From Henckelia pumila (Eukaryota; Streptophyta; Magnoliopsida; Lamiales; Gesneriaceae), in contig NC_133120.1 of assembly GCF_033568475.1 (NCBI RefSeq), positions 168,981,991-169,045,990 of the forward strand: DNA of 64,000 bases, written 5' to 3'. The position numbers and the translations under genes were made by a program. Of the stretch, positions 1 to 15,503 are shown piece by piece. The number at the start of each line of letters is the position of its first letter. Position 1 is the stretch's first letter. Under the pieces are notes generated by a model, which saw nothing but the letters and a program-made list of their open reading frames with translations, was not told the origin of the DNA and ran no database searches.

Positions 1-1671
1 CGAAACGAGATTATGGACACCAACAAAATACTCTGCTCTTGTTGTATATCCCAGGAACTGATGGACGAACAATTCTTCAATTAGGTCCACGAACACAAAT
101 TTAATCCCTCTGATAGATTGCACTAGAAAATCTATCAGAAGTTTCTGCGAAGAGAATTAACGAATTTGATCCGTTAAACCAGACTGCAAATTCAAAATTC
201 ACAGGCTGGAATTTTTCGAGCAGAGAGGGAGAGGGGGCGGGGGCCACAGTAGGGAAAAACTAGGGTTTTCGAAAAATATTTTGTGACCTCTGTTGTATCT
301 AATTTCTGTACTGCAATAACTTATTTATAATGTGGGCTGCTAACAGCTTAGGGCCCATTAGTCATAAGTTCAAGCCTGACAAGCAAAGCCCGCATGTTCA
401 GAAATTAATATAAAATTCATCGTGACTCAGATTGATAAACCAATTTCACCAATGTGCACAGAAACCATTTCTGCATCTTTTAGAGTCAAGATAAATTTTC
501 TGAATCCGAATTCAGTAATTTCCAAAAATGCCCATCCCTATGCCATTTTAGGAAATCTTACTCCTCTACTCTGATATAAGAAGTCCTACTTCTTTGTTCA
601 TTAAATTTAACTCTTTAAATTTAACTATCTCAACGGGGATTAAAAATCCATTACTTGTGTGACCCTCAATGGTTCAGGGATACAGCTAGTCGTGGGCTCA
701 CAACTCCTTGTGACTCGGAACAACAATTTCCGACTTGCCCATCGAATCATGGTAAGAGCGCCTAGCAACATCGCCCCATGATTCCCTAGGTATCACTGAT
801 AGTGCCTGCAAGAACCAATAGATTTTGGTTAGCGTACAGTATGGTCCCTTCATCCATATATCCCGATCGAATCAACAACCATTGGTAAATCGAGAGTCGT
901 TCGAGATTCGATAACTATGCAATGCATCTTGAAGATCAAATAGTGACATCGCATGTGCTACTAAGAAACCATTTCTTAAAACACATCATGTACTCTGGCC
1001 AGAGATTCGTCACACTAATATCTCCTCAGATTGCATAGGATATCCACACTAGCAAGTATGTGGTGAATCCTTGACAACAAAGCATCGACTCCTATATGTG
1101 TCGTAACTGCACCCAATCCCGACACCTGATGACCCCAATAGAGTCGGTAAACGAGTCAAAGTACAGTACTAGCATATAGAGTCTCAATGATGTTTCAAGT
1201 AGTAAGGACCGCGGACTTTATCCACTCGATAAGTGATAACCACTTGGAAAGTCCGGATAGGGTAGTTCGATCATTCATCGTATGAATATCCATTTGCATG
1301 CTTTGAACATCTCTATGTTCCATACCAATGAAACGTGGTACTCGGCATCGCAAATGCTAGTCTCAATCTCGAGCGATCCTTATCCTTATTAACGGACGGC
1401 TCAATCGACTAGGAACTTTTTAGAATATACAGTGACTATAAGATGTGTTTCATGATAGCCATCCCCATGTGCTACCACATCTTACATAAACTATAGTATA
1501 TTCAAGGTCTTCATCTAAACATCTTATAGTATGTCACAACATAATAATATGATAAAAGATAAAGTAGACGCCATTATAAAAGTGTAAATTATATTAAACA
1601 AAAGATTGTTTATACATAGAGTCATCAAAGCCCTTAGCCACAAGTTGGCTCACCGGGCACCCACTCTTTCA
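1..1671 (-). mobile_element. Partial LTR of a second Ty1/copia element (right end only)
   Basis: This stretch aligns by eye, block by block and in the same order, with the LTR of the complete copia element at 2618-12636. Shared blocks include the 'tgtgaccctcaatggttca' segment and the closing 'cgggcaccyactct' segment. It is clearly more diverged from that LTR than the two LTRs of the complete element are from each other, so it is a related but separate element. The inferred LTR edge is the CA at 1670-1671, reading TGAAAGAG on the minus strand. Its left part and the body of the element lie outside the window. It interrupts the gag of the gypsy element that continues from 1672, so it is a nested insertion. 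It contains no coding sequence. Confidence 0.8.
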
Positions 1672-2259
1672 CACTGAAAGGTAGCAGATCAATAAATCGT
1701 TGCTGATATTGATCAATAGTCATTGATCCTTGCCTCAGAGTAAGCAACTCCATCGATCATGCTTGGCGAACAGCTGGAGGAAAATACAGTTTCTGAAACT
1801 GCTGACAGAAATCTCCCCAAGTCACCTGTCCTTTCTCAGTACGTGCCTGAGCAGCTTTGGCATCCCACCAAAAACGTGCTCGATCCACTAGAAAAAATTC
1901 TAGAACTTTCAATTTCTGATCCTCAGTACAATCGAAAGCACGAAAAGTACTCTCGAGTTTAGACATCCAACTTCTTGCTTGTTCAGGATTCTCGCCTCCC
2001 ACCAAAGGTTTTGGTCCTACTTGCATGAATTTATTGATAGAGTAGCGACGTCTACCCTCATGATGACGATGCTGATCATCATGATGGCGGTGATGACGAT
2101 GATGATGACCACCTCCCTGGCCAACACTACCGTGACTCTCGTCGGCCATATCCTGAAAAGAATTGCACATTAAAATTCCAAATGCGCAAGAATTACTCAA
2201 GACTAAACTAAATCCCAAGTACTAATCCCAAAATCTAAGCATTGCTCTGATACCAAAAA
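1672..2259 (-). mobile_element. Ty3/gypsy element, start of gag and leader (fossil)
   Basis: On the minus strand this holds the beginning of a gypsy gag. There is a His/Gly-rich N-terminus starting MADESHG, then the retrotransposon gag core with the motifs GGENPEQARSWM, LEFFLVDRARFWWDA and WGDFCQQFQKLYFP. The pattern is typical of plant chromoviruses of the Tekay/Del type, which is a family inference. A primer-binding site lies at 2241-2255, directly before the LTR at 2260. The gag is cut off at 1671 by the inserted copia LTR, and the rest of the element lies beyond the window. It is broken and has no complete coding region here. Confidence 0.85.
2241..2255 (-). other. Primer-binding site of the gypsy element (initiator tRNA-Met type)
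   Basis: On the minus strand the sequence reads TGGTATCAGAGCAAT, matching the 3' end complement of plant initiator tRNA-Met, the usual minus-strand primer of these elements. It lies four bases inside the LTR edge at 2260, which fixes this LTR as the element's 5' LTR. Confidence 0.85.
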
Positions 2260-2617
2260 TGTAGTGACCCTGCATGGAATCACCTACTAACTGGCAACTA
2301 ATAGCATGCATTAAACTTAATACAGCAAAATACTTAACAGAGTAAAAACGTGCGGAAACATAACTATAATTTACATATCAGCTTAGTAACATAATCCAGG
2401 CTTAAATCTGTAGTGATACAACCATATCGAAAACTTAAAAGTAAACATTATACAGTTATATCGAATCCTGCTATATAATAAACTCCTCAAGGATCCTGCT
2501 CTCTAGTCCTGCCTTGAACTACCAGTTCCGTCCATCCTGCGACCTGCCCCATGGAATAGGGTGTCCAAGATAACAACTAGGACGTGAGCGTTAACGCCCA
2601 GTACATAGACATGAGTA
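2260..2617 (-). repeat. Gypsy 5' LTR, inner part (split by the copia insertion)
   Basis: The LTR begins on the plus strand with TGTAGTGACC and ends at 13748 with GGTTACTACA, so the ends are inverted repeats with TG/CA termini. It is interrupted after 2617 by a complete copia element and continues from 12642. The five bases GAGTA at 2613-2617 recur at 12637-12641 as the target duplication of that insertion. Without the insertion and one duplicate copy, the LTR is about 1.47 kb. Confidence 0.88.
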
Positions 2618-4785
2618 TGAAGGGGATCGGTTAACTCGTGCCCGGAAACGCAGCGGAAATATAAATTTTTAACAAAAGAGATCCGAGCACTTGTGTAGTA
2701 TTTAAAAACTCAAACAACCATAGGGTGTTTAGAATTTTACCTATCAATCTCAAAGATTGATTTATGACTCCAACCAAGTTGATAAACAACTAGGCTCTTG
2801 AAAAAGGGTAGACTCAATCTACAAGCTTCCAAGAGCACTCCTTGCTCAAAATGGATTCAACACTTCAAGCCTCCGAATTAGGTCCACGACTAGACGATCT
2901 AAATCCGCTCTAAATATGCACTAGAATATTTAGAGAATTTAGCATTGAGATATCATTTTCTTCTCCCTTAAAAATGAAAGAAAACTTGGAGAAAACTTGG
3001 AGAGGGTGTTCGGCCACTTCAAGTAATTATTGGAATGGAATTGTGAGTGTGTATATTATATTGGTCAAAGTACACAAGAAGTCATTCATGGGAAGTACAA
3101 GACATGTATGGAAATTGTGCCACTCAACACAACCCTTCAAATTCCATCATACACACACATATATATATCATATATACATATATATATACACGCCTAATAT
3201 ATATATATATATATATATAAATATATATATATTCAAATGGTTTTTGAACTTATTTTAATTAATTATTAAACCTAAACCCATTTAAGTTTAATCAATTAAT
3301 CAAATTCAACTTGAACTCATCCAAGTACACTAGTAACAATAATTATATATAACACTATTTTATTTGAGCTCTACTAGACTCAATAGTGTTTAATTAATTC
3401 AACACTTGAATTAATATAATTATTTGTACATTAAAATGTCTACTAGTGTTAAATTAATTCAACACTTGAATTAATTAACTAAGTTCAAAATAATAGTTTA
3501 GAAAATCACCATTTTCATAAACTAATTATTTTAAGTCAACTTTTAATCTTGGAACACATTCACAAATTAAAAGTTACTTATTCCATTCATTCTCCAATTT
3601 AGAAGTCAAACTTCTAATTTATTTTACTTATAAACTACTTTATAAGTTGTTCAACACATTGAACTTATTTTAATCTCAACGGGATCTAGAAAGCTAGTAC
3701 TTGTGTGACCCTCAATGGTTCACTGATACAACTAGCAGTGGGTTCACATTTCCACGTGATTCGGGATCAACAAGTCCCTTATATGAGCATACCCTATATA
3801 GCTCCATTCTTATTGATCAACACATTGATAATAAGAACGTCAGAAAACTCAAGTCTGATAGTACCCAACCAGTTATGTAAACGTCTAGCAGCATTGCTTA
3901 CATGACTCCCTAGGTATCAAATGATAGTGCCTGCAAGAACCAATCAATTATGGTTAGCGTACAGTACGGTCCCTTCAACTTATATATCCCGATCGATTCG
4001 ACAACCATTGGTTTATCGAGAGTTGTCATTGAATCGATAACTATGTGTCATGCCGTAGTTGCATCGAAGGTGTAATTCAAGAAACCCCTTTCTTAATTAC
4101 CACCTACTCTGATAAGAGATTTCAAGCTACGTATGCATGAGATAACAGAGGATATCCATACCCGTAGGTAAGCGGTGAATCACCGACTACAATGCATTGA
4201 CTCCTATATGTTTCGTCACAACACCCAACATTGCCACCTGATGACTCCAGATGAGTCGGTAAACAAGTCAAATTAAAGCACTAGCATATAGAGTCTCCAT
4301 GTTGTCCCGGGTCATAAGGACTAATGGTGTACAACCATAAACTAGGACTTCTCCACTCGATAAGTGATAACCACTTGGAAAGTCCTTTAGGGAGGGTTGT
4401 TCAGTGCACTCTACAAGGAGTACCTATTTGCATGTTTGGACATCTCCATGTCCCCTACCAATGAAACATGGTACTCACATCGCAAATACTAGTCTCAAGC
4501 TCGAGCGGCCTTTATCCTTCTTTATGGCGGCTGAATCGACTAGGAACAGTTTAGAATATACAGTATTCCAAATATGAGTTTCATGATAGTCATCACATGA
4601 CTATCTCATATTCTTTCTACTATTTGTATATTCAAGGGCTTTATCTATGCAGCTAGCATGGGTATATTGATAAATATTTGCCAAATTAAATAATGTGAAA
4701 TATTATTAAAATAAAAATTGTCATACAAGAGTTCTCACAAGGACTATCATCCAACACATTTGCTCGACGGGCACCTACTCTAACA
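2618..4785 (-). repeat. 3' LTR of the copia element
   Basis: This 2168-bp LTR starts TGAAGGGG and ends CTCTAACA on the plus strand. It matches 10374-12636 almost throughout. The main length differences are a shorter CA/TA microsatellite here (about 3150-3232) and the absence of a local duplication present in the other copy at about 11510-11570. Confidence 0.93.
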
Positions 4786-4799
4786 ATCTCCCACTTGCA

Positions 4800-7700
4800 C
4801 TAGAGCCAACTACCCATATTCTTCAAACCCATTGATTCGCGATGCTTTTCGAACAATGGTCCTGATAAAGGCTTAGTTAGTGGATCAGCAACATTATCTG
4901 CGAAGGCGACTCTGTCTAACAAGACATCTCCTCGTTCCATAATTTCCCGGATGATGTGGTATTTTCTCTGTACATGTTTGGATTTCTGATGAGACCTTGG
5001 TTCTTTTGCCTGAGCAACGGCACAAGTGTTGTCGTAGTACACCGGGACTGGATCAACTCCATTAGGAATAACGCCCAACTCTTGGACGAAATTCCTAATC
5101 CAAACAGCTTCCTTTGCAGCATCGGATGCAGCAATATATTCTGCCTCATTGGTTGAATCCGCAGTGCTATTTTGCTTGGAACTCTTCCAACAAACAGCAG
5201 CACCATTGAGCATGAATATAAAACCGAAAGTTGACTTTGAATCATCAACATCGCTTTGGAAGCTAGAGTCGGTATAGCCTTCCAATTTTAGTTTTCCACC
5301 CCCATAAACCAAGAACATATTCTTAGTTCTTCTCAAATACTTGAGAATGTCTTTCACAGTTTTCCAATGTGAAAGACCAGAGTTCGATTGATATCTACTT
5401 GTAACACTTAGTGCAAAGGCCACGTCAGGACGTGTAGATATCATCGCATACATGATACTACCAATTGCAGATGCATATGGAATGCGTGTCATCGTCTCTA
5501 TCTCTGCATCATTCTTGGGAGACATGGACTTGGATAGAGACACGCCATGACACATTGGTAGATGTTCTCTCTTAGACTCATCCATCGAGAATCGCTTCAC
5601 GATGGTATCAATGTATATGGACTGGGTGAGACCAAGCAATCTTTTCGATCTATCCCGATAGATTTGTATTCCCAATACAAAAGATGCTTCACCCAAATCC
5701 TTCGTTGAGAACTTACTCGATAATCATACTTTAGTTGATTGCAACATTCCTACATCATTTCCAATGAGTAGAATGTCATCAACATAAAGTACCAGGAATG
5801 TCACAGCACTCCCACTGACCTTCTTATACACACATGGTTCCTCAGGATTCTTTGTAAACCCAAACTCTTTGATTGTACCATCAAATCTGAGGTTCCAACT
5901 CCTAGATGCCTATTTGAGACCATAAATAGATCTCTGAAGTTTGCATACTTTATGCTCACTTCCGATAGATGTGAACCCTTCAGGTTGAGACATATAAATT
6001 TCTTCCTTAATATCTTCATTAAGAAAAGCTGTTTTCACATCCATCTTCCATATTTCATAGTCATACCATGCGGCAATGGCAAGAATTATCCTAATAGACT
6101 TGAACATTGCGACTGGAGAAAAAGTTTCTTCAAAGTCAACTCCTTGCCTTTGAGTATAACCTTTTGCTACCAATCGAGCCTTGAAGGTCACAACCTATCC
6201 ATCCGTTCCAAGCTTCCTCTTGTAAATCCATTTACACCCTATAGGAACAATTCCTTCAGGTGGATCCACAAGATTCCACACTTGGTTCGAATACATGGAA
6301 TTCATCTCAGATTCCATAGCTTCAAGCCATTTGGATGAATCGGCATCAGACAACGCTTCCTTGAAGGTCCTTGTATCACATCCATGGTCAGGCTTATCTT
6401 GGCCCTCTTCAAGAAGCATACCATACCTCATAGGTGGTCTCGAGATCCTCTCGGATCTTCTAGGAACTTGTATCTCCTCTCTTGGCTGTTCGGGTGTGGG
6501 TTCCACAATTGTGAGTGTTTCTCGAACTTCTTTGAGTTCTATCATCTTCCATTTTCTATCCAATAGAAATTCCTTCTCCAAGAAGGTTGCATTCTTAGAA
6601 ACAAACACCTTTGTTTCTTTGGGATGATAGAAATAATATCCAACCGAATTCCTTGGATTTCCCACGAAGTAGCATAAAATGGATCGAGCATCCAATTTAT
6701 CTCCCACTGTCTGCTTCACATAAGCAGGGCACCCCCATATTCTAAGATAAGAATACTTAGGAGGCTTTCCCATCCATATCTCATATGGTGTCTTATCAAC
6801 TGCCTTTGAATGGACATTGTTCAACAACAGTGCCGCTGTATCAAGCGCATATCCCCAAAAGGATGGCGGCAACTCCGTGAACCCCATCATAGACCAAACC
6901 ATGTCCATAAAAGTCCGGTTACGACATTCTGAAACACCATTCAATTAAGGTGTACCAGGAGGAGTCCACTGTGAGAGAATCCCATTCTCCCTAAGATACT
7001 CTTGGAATTCAGCACTCAAGTACTCACCACCTCGATCCGATCGGAGTGCCTTGATGCTTCGTCCCAATTGATTCTCCACTTCATTTCTGAATTCTTTGAA
7101 CCTTTCAAAAGCTTCAGATTTGTATTTCATCAAATACACATACCCATACCTAGAGAAGTCATCGGTAAATGTAATGAACTAAGAATGTCCGTGCTTAGTG
7201 GTGATGCTAAGTAGACCACACACATCTGTATGAATCAAATCCAACAGTTCCTTAGCTCGCTCCACATGGCCCTTAAAGGGAATTTTGGTCATCTTTCCTT
7301 TTAGACAGGGTTCACAAGTAGTAAGAGAATTAATATCAGACATATCAAACATGCCTTCTCCCACTAGCTTGTTCATCCTTTTAAAAGATATATGACCTAA
7401 TCGAGCATGCCACAAGTGTGCTGGATTCAGAGTATCTTGTTTTCTTTTGGATGTTGTTGATATCTCTTGGACATTATACATAGAAATATCTTTTAATTTT
7501 AAATTATAGAGATCATTTTCCAATTGTTCTGTACCAATTAAACATTCATTCTTGTAAATATTGCAAACACCTTTGCCAAATAAACAAGAATATCCATCTT
7601 TATCAAGCATAGAAATGGAAACAATGTTTTTCACCAAATCTGGTACAAACAAAACATCTCTCAAACATAATTTAAAATCATTATCCAACAATAAGTAAAC

Positions 7701-7880
7701 ATCTCCAATAGCTTTGGCTGCAACTCTTGCCCCATTGCCCATCCTCAAGAAGGTCTCACCATCTCTGAGTCTCCTACTTCTTGTCATCACCTGCAAATCA
7801 TTACAGAGATGTGAGCCACAGCCGGTATCCAATACCCAAGAAGAAGAGTTAAGTGAAATATTTACTTCAATGTAGAACAT
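4800..7880 (-). pseudogene. copia pol remnant (protease, integrase, RT, RNase H)
   Basis: Domains are seen on the minus strand from right to left. The protease has the active-site motif DTGCGSH. The integrase zinc-binding region includes HARLGHISFKRM and is followed by the catalytic core (DRGGEYLS). The reverse transcriptase carries the conserved QPEGF and LQRSIYGLK blocks. The RNase H ends with GYTDSSFQSD, the region around TNEAEYIAASDAAKEAVWI, and KHVQRKYHIIRE. The order PR-INT-RT-RH is diagnostic of Ty1/copia. The reading frame is broken in several places, so this copy cannot encode its polyprotein and is treated as a fossil. Confidence 0.92.
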
Positions 7881-7889
7881 ACCCTTTCC

Positions 7890-8738
7890 AAAACCATTCT
7901 GGTCAAGATATTCCTTGCAATTACGCTTTCAATGTCCAGGTTTCTTGCAGTGATGACATACGTCATTAGTCTTGTTAGCCTTAACTGGTGTGGCTACCAC
8001 AACGGGACTCGGAGCTTGCCTCTTCAAGGGAACATTCTTTTTGGGAGCATGGAAAGAACGCTTCTTTCCCTTCCCACGTGGTCTATTCTTTGAACCAGAT
8101 GAAGATCCCACATAAAGAACCGGCTTCTCTTTCTTGATTGTGGATTCAAACGTAACAAGCATGTTAACCAACTCCTCAAGGGTTGGATCTAACTTGTTCA
8201 TGTTGAAATTCACCACAAAAGGATTAAATGAGCTAGGCAGTGACAAGAGAAACACGTCAGTGGTCAACTCAGTTGGTAGCACAAGATCCATGCTAACGAG
8301 TTTCTCCACGAGCCCAATCAACTTCAGGCCATGCTCATGGACCGAAGCCCCACCTCGCATGCGCAAAGTGATTAGCTCCTTGACAATCGCATGTCGAAGT
8401 GGGCGTGTTTGTTCACCAAAGAGTTCTTTGAGATGCAAATGAATGTCAGCAGCATGCTTTGCACTCTCAAAACGTCGCTGAAGCTCATCATTCATAGAAG
8501 CCTGCATATAACACTTGGCTTTCAAGTCATGGTCACACCAATCCTTGTAAGTCTGTAGCTCCTCAGGGCTACAATCAGTCGGAGTCGTATCAGGGGGCGA
8601 CTCATCAAATGTGTATGCAATCCTCTCCGAGTTCAAGACGATTTTCAGATTTCTTAGCCAATCGAGGTAATTTGGACCGATCAGTAAATGTTTGTTGAGT
8701 ATAGTAGATAGCGGATTGCGAATTGATGACATTGTCAA
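7890..8738 (-). pseudogene. copia gag remnant (UBN2-type, with zinc knuckle)
   Basis: The minus-strand protein begins MTMSSIRNPLSTILNKHLL and carries the copia gag core: YLDWLRNLKIVL near the start, then a helical UBN2-like middle (LKELFGEQTRPLRHAIVKEL). A basic Ser/Lys-rich linker follows, and then the nucleocapsid zinc knuckle beginning CHHCKKPGH at about 7930. It is followed directly by the protease region. It is the longest uninterrupted piece of the element, but the element as a whole is broken. Confidence 0.9.
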
Positions 8739-8930
8739 AAACTTGTACTGAAAAATAATAACAGATAAATGTCAATGACTATTTTAAAATAGTTAATAAG
8801 ATATAAAGTGTGTACTTTAACTTTATAAATATTTACTCCCACTGTTTTGACATTTTTACTACCCTCTAGTAAAAACGGGAAACTCCTTTCCTCAGTAGGT
8901 ACATAAGGTCCAATTAGCCAATCATGATCC

Positions 8931-9215
8931 CGAATAATATCAGCCAATCACAATTCCTAAAAGGTAGTTTCCAATTGCATCTCCATGCAACCCTTAAGTA
9001 AACTTTTGTCTCACGCTTGATTAGAACCCAATAATATGACGTCGTTCATCTTTACGTGTCAAGCCTTACCCATCGATATCGAACCTTAATGGATGGTTGC
9101 CATGAGTTCTCCCAATAATATGAGCCGAAGTCATGGGAGTTCCACGTAGTTCACATCACCATGTCAATGGATGTCACAGCTTTCCGGCATCCAAGCCCCC
9201 CAATAATATGAGCTG
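8931..9215. repeat. Short spaced repeat 'cccaataatatgag' in the copia leader
   Basis: Between the primer-binding site and gag lies an untranslated leader. In it the motif (c)ccaataatatgag or close variants recurs at about 8931, 9028, 9110 and 9199, roughly every 90 bases, each followed by different sequence. The rest of the leader (9216-10360) is AT-rich and shows no coding sense to me. Confidence 0.6.
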
Positions 9216-10360
9216 AGCATTGAATATGGGTAGCGTTCGTCATGCATCCATTGTCGATGGAAGACATGGAAATTATAAACAAATTTATAATTTCCCTTTT
9301 CGGGCTTGATATAAATTTTGAATCTAATTCAAAATGAGGGTTTTTAATTTTGAAATGGTCTCATCGTTAATTTTAAAAACTCGCAATGTTTGATCGTATG
9401 TTTGTCGGATTCATGCAACTTTGTTATTATAAAATAATAACGCACATACTTATTAACAAGGATGATCAATCGCCCCAAAACTATTCGGCCCGTGTGAGCC
9501 AAACACGGTCCTAGGTCCAATCCTAGGTAATGCATTGAATGCAAATGCAACAATTACATAAGCTTCGAATATTTACATGTCTTGGTTCTTCATAATTCAT
9601 CATGGCCCACCATCTTCCAATCTTGAACTTCCACTATCAAATATTTTACATTAAAATATCCATGGCAAATAGGGATACATCTCATGAGGTGGGAACGGGC
9701 CATAAACCAAGCCCACTTTATAATTTGATAATTATTACAACCATACAACACAAAATATCCTAGCATACACCTAGCAAATTGGTCTTGGGCTTTTGATCAT
9801 CCTTCATGCACAATATCACATATCATACACCATCAATTAATTATCTCAATAATCAATTGATCAAATATTATATATCTTGGTCCAATCACTAACCACCACA
9901 ATTATAAAATAAATTAACAAAATAAACAAGCACCTTTGTTTACTTTCAAATTAATTTATTTATAATTGAATTTCTTGTAAATCACAATTTACTATAAATA
10001 ATCTAAGTCACATTTTAACTATTTATTTTATGAGAAAAATCACATATTATAAAGTTTAATTTTTCATAAAAATCAATTATAATGTATTTAACAATTTAGG
10101 GCCTGTGACACATGATATTCTAAAACACCTTTTGAAAAACTCAAGTCGTCATAATCGTCACCGAAACTCCGTCGCCGGATTCCGATCATAAAATTTTTTT
10201 TTTTAATACAAAAGTATGGGGCAGCCCATAGGCTGCCCGAAACCAAAAAAAAATATTTTATAAAAACAGCCCCAAAATAGATAAATATTAATTTTCTCAT
10301 GCGGTTAGAAATTAAGCTCAACATAATATCCAACAAATACTACACAAAAGAGTAACCTAG

Positions 10361-10372
10361 GCTCTGATACCA
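10361..10372 (-). other. Primer-binding site of the copia element
   Basis: The minus strand reads TGGTATCAGAGC immediately next to the LTR edge at 10374, complementary to initiator tRNA-Met. It marks the right-hand LTR as the 5' LTR and confirms minus-strand orientation. Confidence 0.92.
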
Positions 10373-10373
10373 C

Positions 10374-12636
<2,263 letters not shown>

Positions 12637-12641
12637 GAGTA

Positions 12642-13748
12642 AACATATGTATATAATGCATGAAACATGATGACTGGTAAAGGGTCATCCGAAAGGTCAT
12701 GCTCAGTACTGGCGCCACATGAGTGCTGCCACCGCATGGATCAACCTCTGGGTGCAACCACACTCGTCTAGTACACCAGAGTAGACAGACATAAATGCCC
12801 CCGCCGTCGCGGTACTCTGAGTGACAGACTATCGAGTATAGAGCTGAGCGGCTCTATAGTCAGGTATAACAAGATATAGGCTCAACGTGTATATGCACAT
12901 GACATATGAGTATAGAAAATGGTAAATCATACATCATGCCATATAATAATGCCAAATAAATGCAACATATAAACATTTATACTCGCTGGCAATCTCAGTC
13001 GATGTGTACGTACCTCTAGGCTAGTTCAAGTATAGTAGATCCTAGGTTCCAAGCCTATATTCAAAAGTTCACCGTATCACTACACAAGTTCTATAAGCCT
13101 TAACTAAGCTAATAAGTACTCCCAAAACTTAAATAGATTTTCGGACCATACCTTCGTCCGTAGATAGCCCTTTGGAGACGCTAGTCCTGGATGACTATAA
13201 CCACAACTTGGTTATTCCAGAACCTCTATTATAACCAATAGGGCCCTCAAGTGCATAACTCACACTATATAACTGAAGAAGGAAACTCGGAATCCGTATT
13301 TAGAATTGAATCTGGGAAGCCCTATTTATAGGCAAAATTTCCGGCCAGGATCGGAACCACCGATCTCGGGATCGGAGCTTCCGGTCCAGCTCACGCCTTG
13401 CATGCATGACACGCTGAGATCGGAACGTCCGATCCGACGATCGGAGCTTCCGATCTTGCCTCCGATCAACACTTGTCAAAACTCGTGGCTGAGTCATCGG
13501 GTAAAGCTGGCAGCCGGAGATCGGAACGTCCGTTCCAGGATCTGAGCTTCCGATCTCGGTGCTTCCGCTGAGCTTCCAAAGTGGCTGGGATCGGAGCTTC
13601 CGATCTGGGTTCGGAGCTTCCGATCCGGTCCAAAGTCAAAAGCCCAAATTCTCTTCCGAAGTCCAATAACACTCCGAAATTGATTAATTACCAACCCTTA
13701 ATCATGTTTAACATATTATTATCTTAAAATGAGTTCTGGGTTACTACA
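12642..13748 (-). repeat. Gypsy 5' LTR, outer part (continuation after the copia insertion)
   Basis: This resumes the LTR interrupted at 2617 and ends with GGTTACTACA at 13748, the inverted counterpart of the LTR start at 2260. The outer part holds a cluster of GATCGGAGCTTCCGATC-like palindromes. The next base outside is the first of the tandem satellite, so the gypsy element inserted at or into the satellite edge. Confidence 0.85.
13340..13630. repeat. Cluster of short palindromes in the gypsy LTR
   Basis: The 17-bp palindrome gatcggagcttccgatc and variants such as gatcggaacgtccgatc occur about seven times within 290 bp, for example at 13418-13434, 13439-13455 and 13589-13605. Spacing is irregular. 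Modules of this sort are known in the LTRs of some plant gypsy elements, but I cannot say what they bind or do. Confidence 0.75.
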
Positions 13749-15503
13749 TAATGATCGACCTTTGGTGAAGGTTGACCATGGATCAGAAGCTTGCGATCAC
13801 TCCAAAGGAAAAATGAAATATAAATACAATCAATAACAACAAAAACATATGCAATCATAGTTAAGGAGTTACTACCACATATGGGGAAAATCGTTTCCCG
13901 ACTAGGGATGTCGTGGGTGCCGATAATTGTCAAAACAATCCATTGCACCGACTCAGAAAAGAGAAATAGTTGTTTGCATTGACAACAATTTGAATCTGTA
14001 AAATTACTAAAAAAAAAAAAGAAATAATCTAATGACTTGACTGATGGTAAGATCTATTTTTTCTTCACTTTTTTTCAACTCGTCGAAGCTTTTATTTCTC
14101 TTAAAGCTTCATAATTGAGGGTAAAATCACTCAATTTTAATATGCAAGACAACTTGTTTCTCAACGAGACTAAGTCCGTTTTTCATCCTTCCTCCTTTTT
14201 CGTGAGCGTCAGGAGAATATTTTGGGCAATTTTTGGAAATTAAAAATCTAAATGGCGAGAAATATTCTGATACAACATGTCAAACCTATCCTTAGACAAA
14301 TTGATCTTTGTTGAAGGTTCACCATGGATTAAAAGCTTGCGATCACTTTTACAAGAAAAATAAAATATAAATACAATCAATAATAACAAAAACATAGGCA
14401 ATCTCGTTACTATCACATACCTCGAAAATCATTTCTCGATTACGGAAGTTGTGGGTGTCGATAATTGTCAAAGAAATCCGTTACATCCCACTTAGAAAAG
14501 ATCAATGGTTGTCTGCATTGACAACAATATTAATCTATAAAATTACTAAAATACAAAGAAATAATCTGATGACTTGAATGATGGTTAGATCTACTTCTTC
14601 TTCACTTTTTTGTAACTCAGCAAAGCTTTCATTTTACTGAAAGCTTCATAACTGAGGGTAAAACCACTCAGTTTGAATATCCAAGACAACCTGTTTCTCA
14701 ACGCAAAAACGTCCAATTTCCATCCTGTGTCCTTTTTTGTCAGCGTCTGTAGAATATTTTGGGGTAATTTTGGGAGTCAAAAAATTGGATTCGCAAAAAA
14801 GTTTTTGATACAACAAGTCAAACCTACAATATACAGATCAACTTTTGCTGAAATTTCACCATGGATCAGAAGTTTGCGATCACTCCAAAGAAAAAATGAA
14901 ATATAAATACAATCAATAACAACATAAACATATGCAATCATAATTAAGGAGTTATTATCACATACGTGGAAAATTGTATCCCGACTTGGAAGTCGTGGGC
15001 GTCGATAATTGTCAAAGCACTCTGTTGTATCCCACTCAGAAAAGAGAAATGGATGTTTGCATTAACAACAATATTAATCTGTAAAATTACTTTAAAAAAA
15101 TTAATAATCTGATTACTTGAATGATGGTTAGATCTACTTCTTCTTCACTTTTTTGCAACTCGACAAAGCTTTCATTTCACTGAAAGCTTCATAACTAAGG
15201 GTAAAATCACTCAGTTTGAATATGCAAGACAACTTGTTTCTCAACGCGATGACGTCCTTTTTTCATCCTTCCTCCTTTTTCGTGAGCGTCTGGAGAATAT
15301 TTTGGAGCTATTTTTGGATTTTAAAAATCAAAATCGCGAGAAATATTTTGATAAAACAAGTCAAACCTATATTTATACAAATAGATCTTTGCTGAAGGTT
15401 CACCACAGATCAGAAGATTGCGATCACTTCTACAGGAAAAAAAAAATACAATCAATAACACAAAAACATATGCAATCATCATTAATGAGTTACTAACACA
15501 TGC

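Noticed and set aside
2241-2255. tRNA gene suggested by GGTATCAGAGC-like sequences (also at 10361-10372 and 35346-35363)
   Set aside because: These are primer-binding sites directly beside LTR edges; no cloverleaf surrounds them.
13300-13700. Several overlapping open frames on both strands with Arg/Ser-rich products
   Set aside because: They arise from the palindromic GATCGGAGCTTCCGATC modules in the gypsy LTR, which stay open in several frames; no family match and no gene context.
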